A stretch of DNA of 14,713 nucleotides from JAWWBN01 sp033720955 (lineage in GTDB: Bacteria > Acidobacteriota > Thermoanaerobaculia > Multivoradales > JAHEKO01), in NCBI GenBank assembly GCA_033720955.1, contig JAWWBN010000079.1, positions 1 through 14,713 of the forward strand. Direction: 5' to 3'. Made by a program: the position numbers and the translations under genes. Below, piece by piece: positions 13,653-14,713 of the stretch. How positions within the stretch are numbered: position 1 is the first letter of the stretch; every line of letters starts with the position of its first letter. The notes under the pieces were generated by a model. That model was not told the origin of the DNA and did no database searches. It worked only from the letters and a program-made list of their open reading frames with translations.

Positions 13653-14554
13653 GGACCGCCTCCCGAGCCGGTCAGGGCGGGGGCGAGACCCGCCGCGAGC
13701 TCGGCCACCAGCCGCGGCCCCCGGTCCAGCGGCCAGAGGGGAAGCTCGACCCGCGACCCGGCCCACCCCCGGTCGAGGCGCCGCAGCTCTGCCTCGTTGA
13801 GCTGTCGCCGCTGGCGCCAGAGCCGCCCGAGGACGTCTTCGGCCTCCCCACCGCGGGTGGGCAGCGGCGGGTAGAGACCGTTGACCACCAGCAGGTCGGG
13901 CGACCGCTCCAGCCGCTCTTGGAGCAGGGAGGCCAGCTCGAGGGCCTCGGTCACCGGCATCTCCTCGGCCAGGGTCACCGCCACCACGCCCGTCCGCGCA
14001 GGCTCTCGGACCAGCTCCGCGACCTGGTGGGTCAGCTCGCCGATGGGCCCCTTGCGGATCACCTCGGCCACCAGCAGCGGCGCCGCCAGCAGGGAGACCC
14101 CGTGACCGGTGGCGGGGGCGTCCAGCACCACCGTGTCCACCCGGGGAGCTCCGGGCGCCAGCCCGCGCACCAGCCGCAGCGTGTGCCCCAGCACCGCGAG
14201 CTCCTTCAAGCCCGGTCCGCCGCCGGTGAACTGACGGTACACCGGGCTGGCCAGCACCCTCTCGACCAGCGCCCGCACCCGCAGCCGCTCGCGCACGAGC
14301 TGGTCCAGCACGTCCGTCGCCTGGAGATTCTGCAGGTAGAGCCTCGGCTCCACCTCGACCACCTCCCCGCCGGACGGCGGCCGCGAGAACATCTGGTGGA
14401 CCGTCTCGCGGGGGTCGATCTCGAGCACCAGCACGGAGCTCCCCGCCGCCGCCAGCGCCTTGCCCGCCGCGGCCGCCACGGCGCTCTTGCCGACGCCGCC
14501 CTTGCCGGTCACCACCAGGAGCTGCCGCGCCGCGAGCGGCGGGGTCGGGCTCAT
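13649..14554 (-). CDS. ArsA/Get3-like ATPase, subunit with intact Walker A
   Basis: A 301-residue P-loop ATPase of the same superfamily as its downstream neighbour but strongly diverged from it. The deviant Walker A motif GKGGVGKS (17-24) retains signature Lys18. LEIDPRETVHQMF (44-56) is the switch I equivalent, PGLKELAVLGH (114-124) a conserved helix, and LDAPATGHGVSLLAAP (144-159) the Walker B/switch II region. It is shorter than its neighbour and lacks a long helical insertion. No metal-binding cysteines or membrane segments are seen, so it is cytoplasmic. The ATG at 14554 overlaps the ferredoxin stop codon (ATGA), and its own TGA overlaps the next gene's GTG (GTGA), so all three genes are translationally coupled. 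A GAGGTG lies about 12 bases upstream. Paired ArsA-like genes of this kind exist in actinobacteria (Rv3679-Rv3680 of M. tuberculosis), which is the closest architecture I recall. Confidence 0.87.
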   Translation of the reverse strand: MSPTPPLAARQLLVVTGKGGVGKSAVAAAAGKALAAAGSSVLVLEIDPRETVHQMFSRPPSGGEVVEVEPRLYLQNLQATDVLDQLVRERLRVRALVERVLASPVYRQFTGGGPGLKELAVLGHTLRLVRGLAPGAPRVDTVVLDAPATGHGVSLLAAPLLVAEVIRKGPIGELTHQVAELVREPARTGVVAVTLAEEMPVTEALELASLLQERLERSPDLLVVNGLYPPLPTRGGEAEDVLGRLWRQRRQLNEAELRRLDRGWAGSRVELPLWPLDRGPRLVAELAAGLAPALTGSGGGP

Positions 14555-14713
14555 CCGCGGCCCGGCACCTCGAGGCCGAACGCCCGGTAGCCGCGGTCGA
14601 TCCAGGCCCGCCAGCGCGACGGCACCTCCGCCTCGGGGAAGATCGCCTCGACCGGACAGGCGTCCACGCAGAGGGTGCAGTCGGTGCACTCGGCCGGGTG
14701 GATGACCAGGGCC
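14551..14713 (-). CDS. Ferredoxin, C-terminal part (runs off the right edge)
   Basis: The last 54 codons of a small iron-sulfur protein. LVIHPAECTDCTLCVDACPV carries the C-x2-C-x2-C-x3-C-P motif of a [4Fe-4S] cluster, and AIFPEAEVPSRW follows. The sequence between cluster and end resembles the 7Fe/8Fe ferredoxins of the FdxA type, which have a first cluster motif upstream that is not visible here. The C-terminus is a short helix ending GLEVPGRG. It is an electron carrier; its partner is unknown. The TGA overlaps the ATG of the ATPase gene downstream by 4 bp, which makes it the first visible gene of a tight three-gene operon. The promoter and the true first gene lie beyond the window. Confidence 0.87.
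   Translation of the reverse strand, partial: ALVIHPAECTDCTLCVDACPVEAIFPEAEVPSRWRAWIDRGYRAFGLEVPGRG

Noticed and set aside
12588..14554. Arsenite efflux (ars) operon
   Set aside because: No arsenite-binding cysteines, ArsB, ArsR, ArsD or ArsC are visible; superfamily membership alone does not support arsenic resistance.
1..14713. CRISPR array, tRNA, rRNA, insertion sequence or prophage
   Set aside because: Reading both strands gave no regularly spaced repeats, cloverleaf-like segments, transposase or phage motifs; genes fill nearly all of the window and no gap without a gene exceeds 175 bases.

Overview
This is a very GC-rich window from a Gram-negative bacterium. The evidence for Gram-negative is an outer-membrane TonB-dependent receptor, a lipobox lipoprotein and a secreted carboxypeptidase. 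The mix of PQQ-like propellers that carry a WPxFRGPG entry motif, a DUF5924/DUF2914-type membrane protein, a PhaR/phasin cluster and a two-gene ArsA/Get3-like ATPase pair fits an uncultured soil or marine lineage. Acidobacteriota is my best guess, with proteobacterial or other high-GC groups possible. That assignment is inference. No rRNA, tRNA, CRISPR array, insertion sequence or phage gene was seen. The content is chromosomal and mostly metabolic or housekeeping.

Layout, left to right: (a) 1-738, minus strand, the N-terminal part of a membrane-anchored PQQ-like propeller protein that runs off the left edge. (b) A divergent RssA-type patatin (839-1612, plus), then a promoter/hairpin region and a large TonB-dependent receptor (1787-4381, plus) that ends at a strong intrinsic terminator. 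(c) Two minus-strand genes: a DUF5924/DUF2914-like membrane protein (4511-5593) and a signal-peptide-bearing S10 serine carboxypeptidase (5716-7251). (d) A divergent PQQ-propeller lipoprotein (7418-8752, plus), whose stop codon interlocks with that of purA (8749-10089, minus) in one CTAG. (e) A minus-strand polyhydroxyalkanoate (PHA) cluster: phaR (11926-12471), phasin (11444-11881) and a second patatin (10209-11426), read in that order from a near-consensus promoter. (f) A translationally coupled minus-strand operon entering from the right edge: a ferredoxin C-terminus, then two different ArsA/Get3-like ATPases, joined by 4-bp overlaps.

How the parts may work together: the PHA cluster looks self-contained for granule surface control (regulator, granule-coat phasin, esterase-like patatin), but no PHA synthase is present here. 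Three near-identical 15-bp dyads, spaced 30-31 bp, cover the phaR promoter; one fills the space between -35 and -10. This is the clearest regulatory architecture in the window. The ferredoxin-ArsA-ArsA operon resembles a split, heterodimeric version of the ArsA/Get3 fold, and one partner lacks the signature lysine of the deviant Walker A motif. The receptor, S10 carboxypeptidase and propeller lipoprotein all act at the cell envelope and could serve uptake and breakdown of external peptides or chelates, but nothing ties them into one operon.
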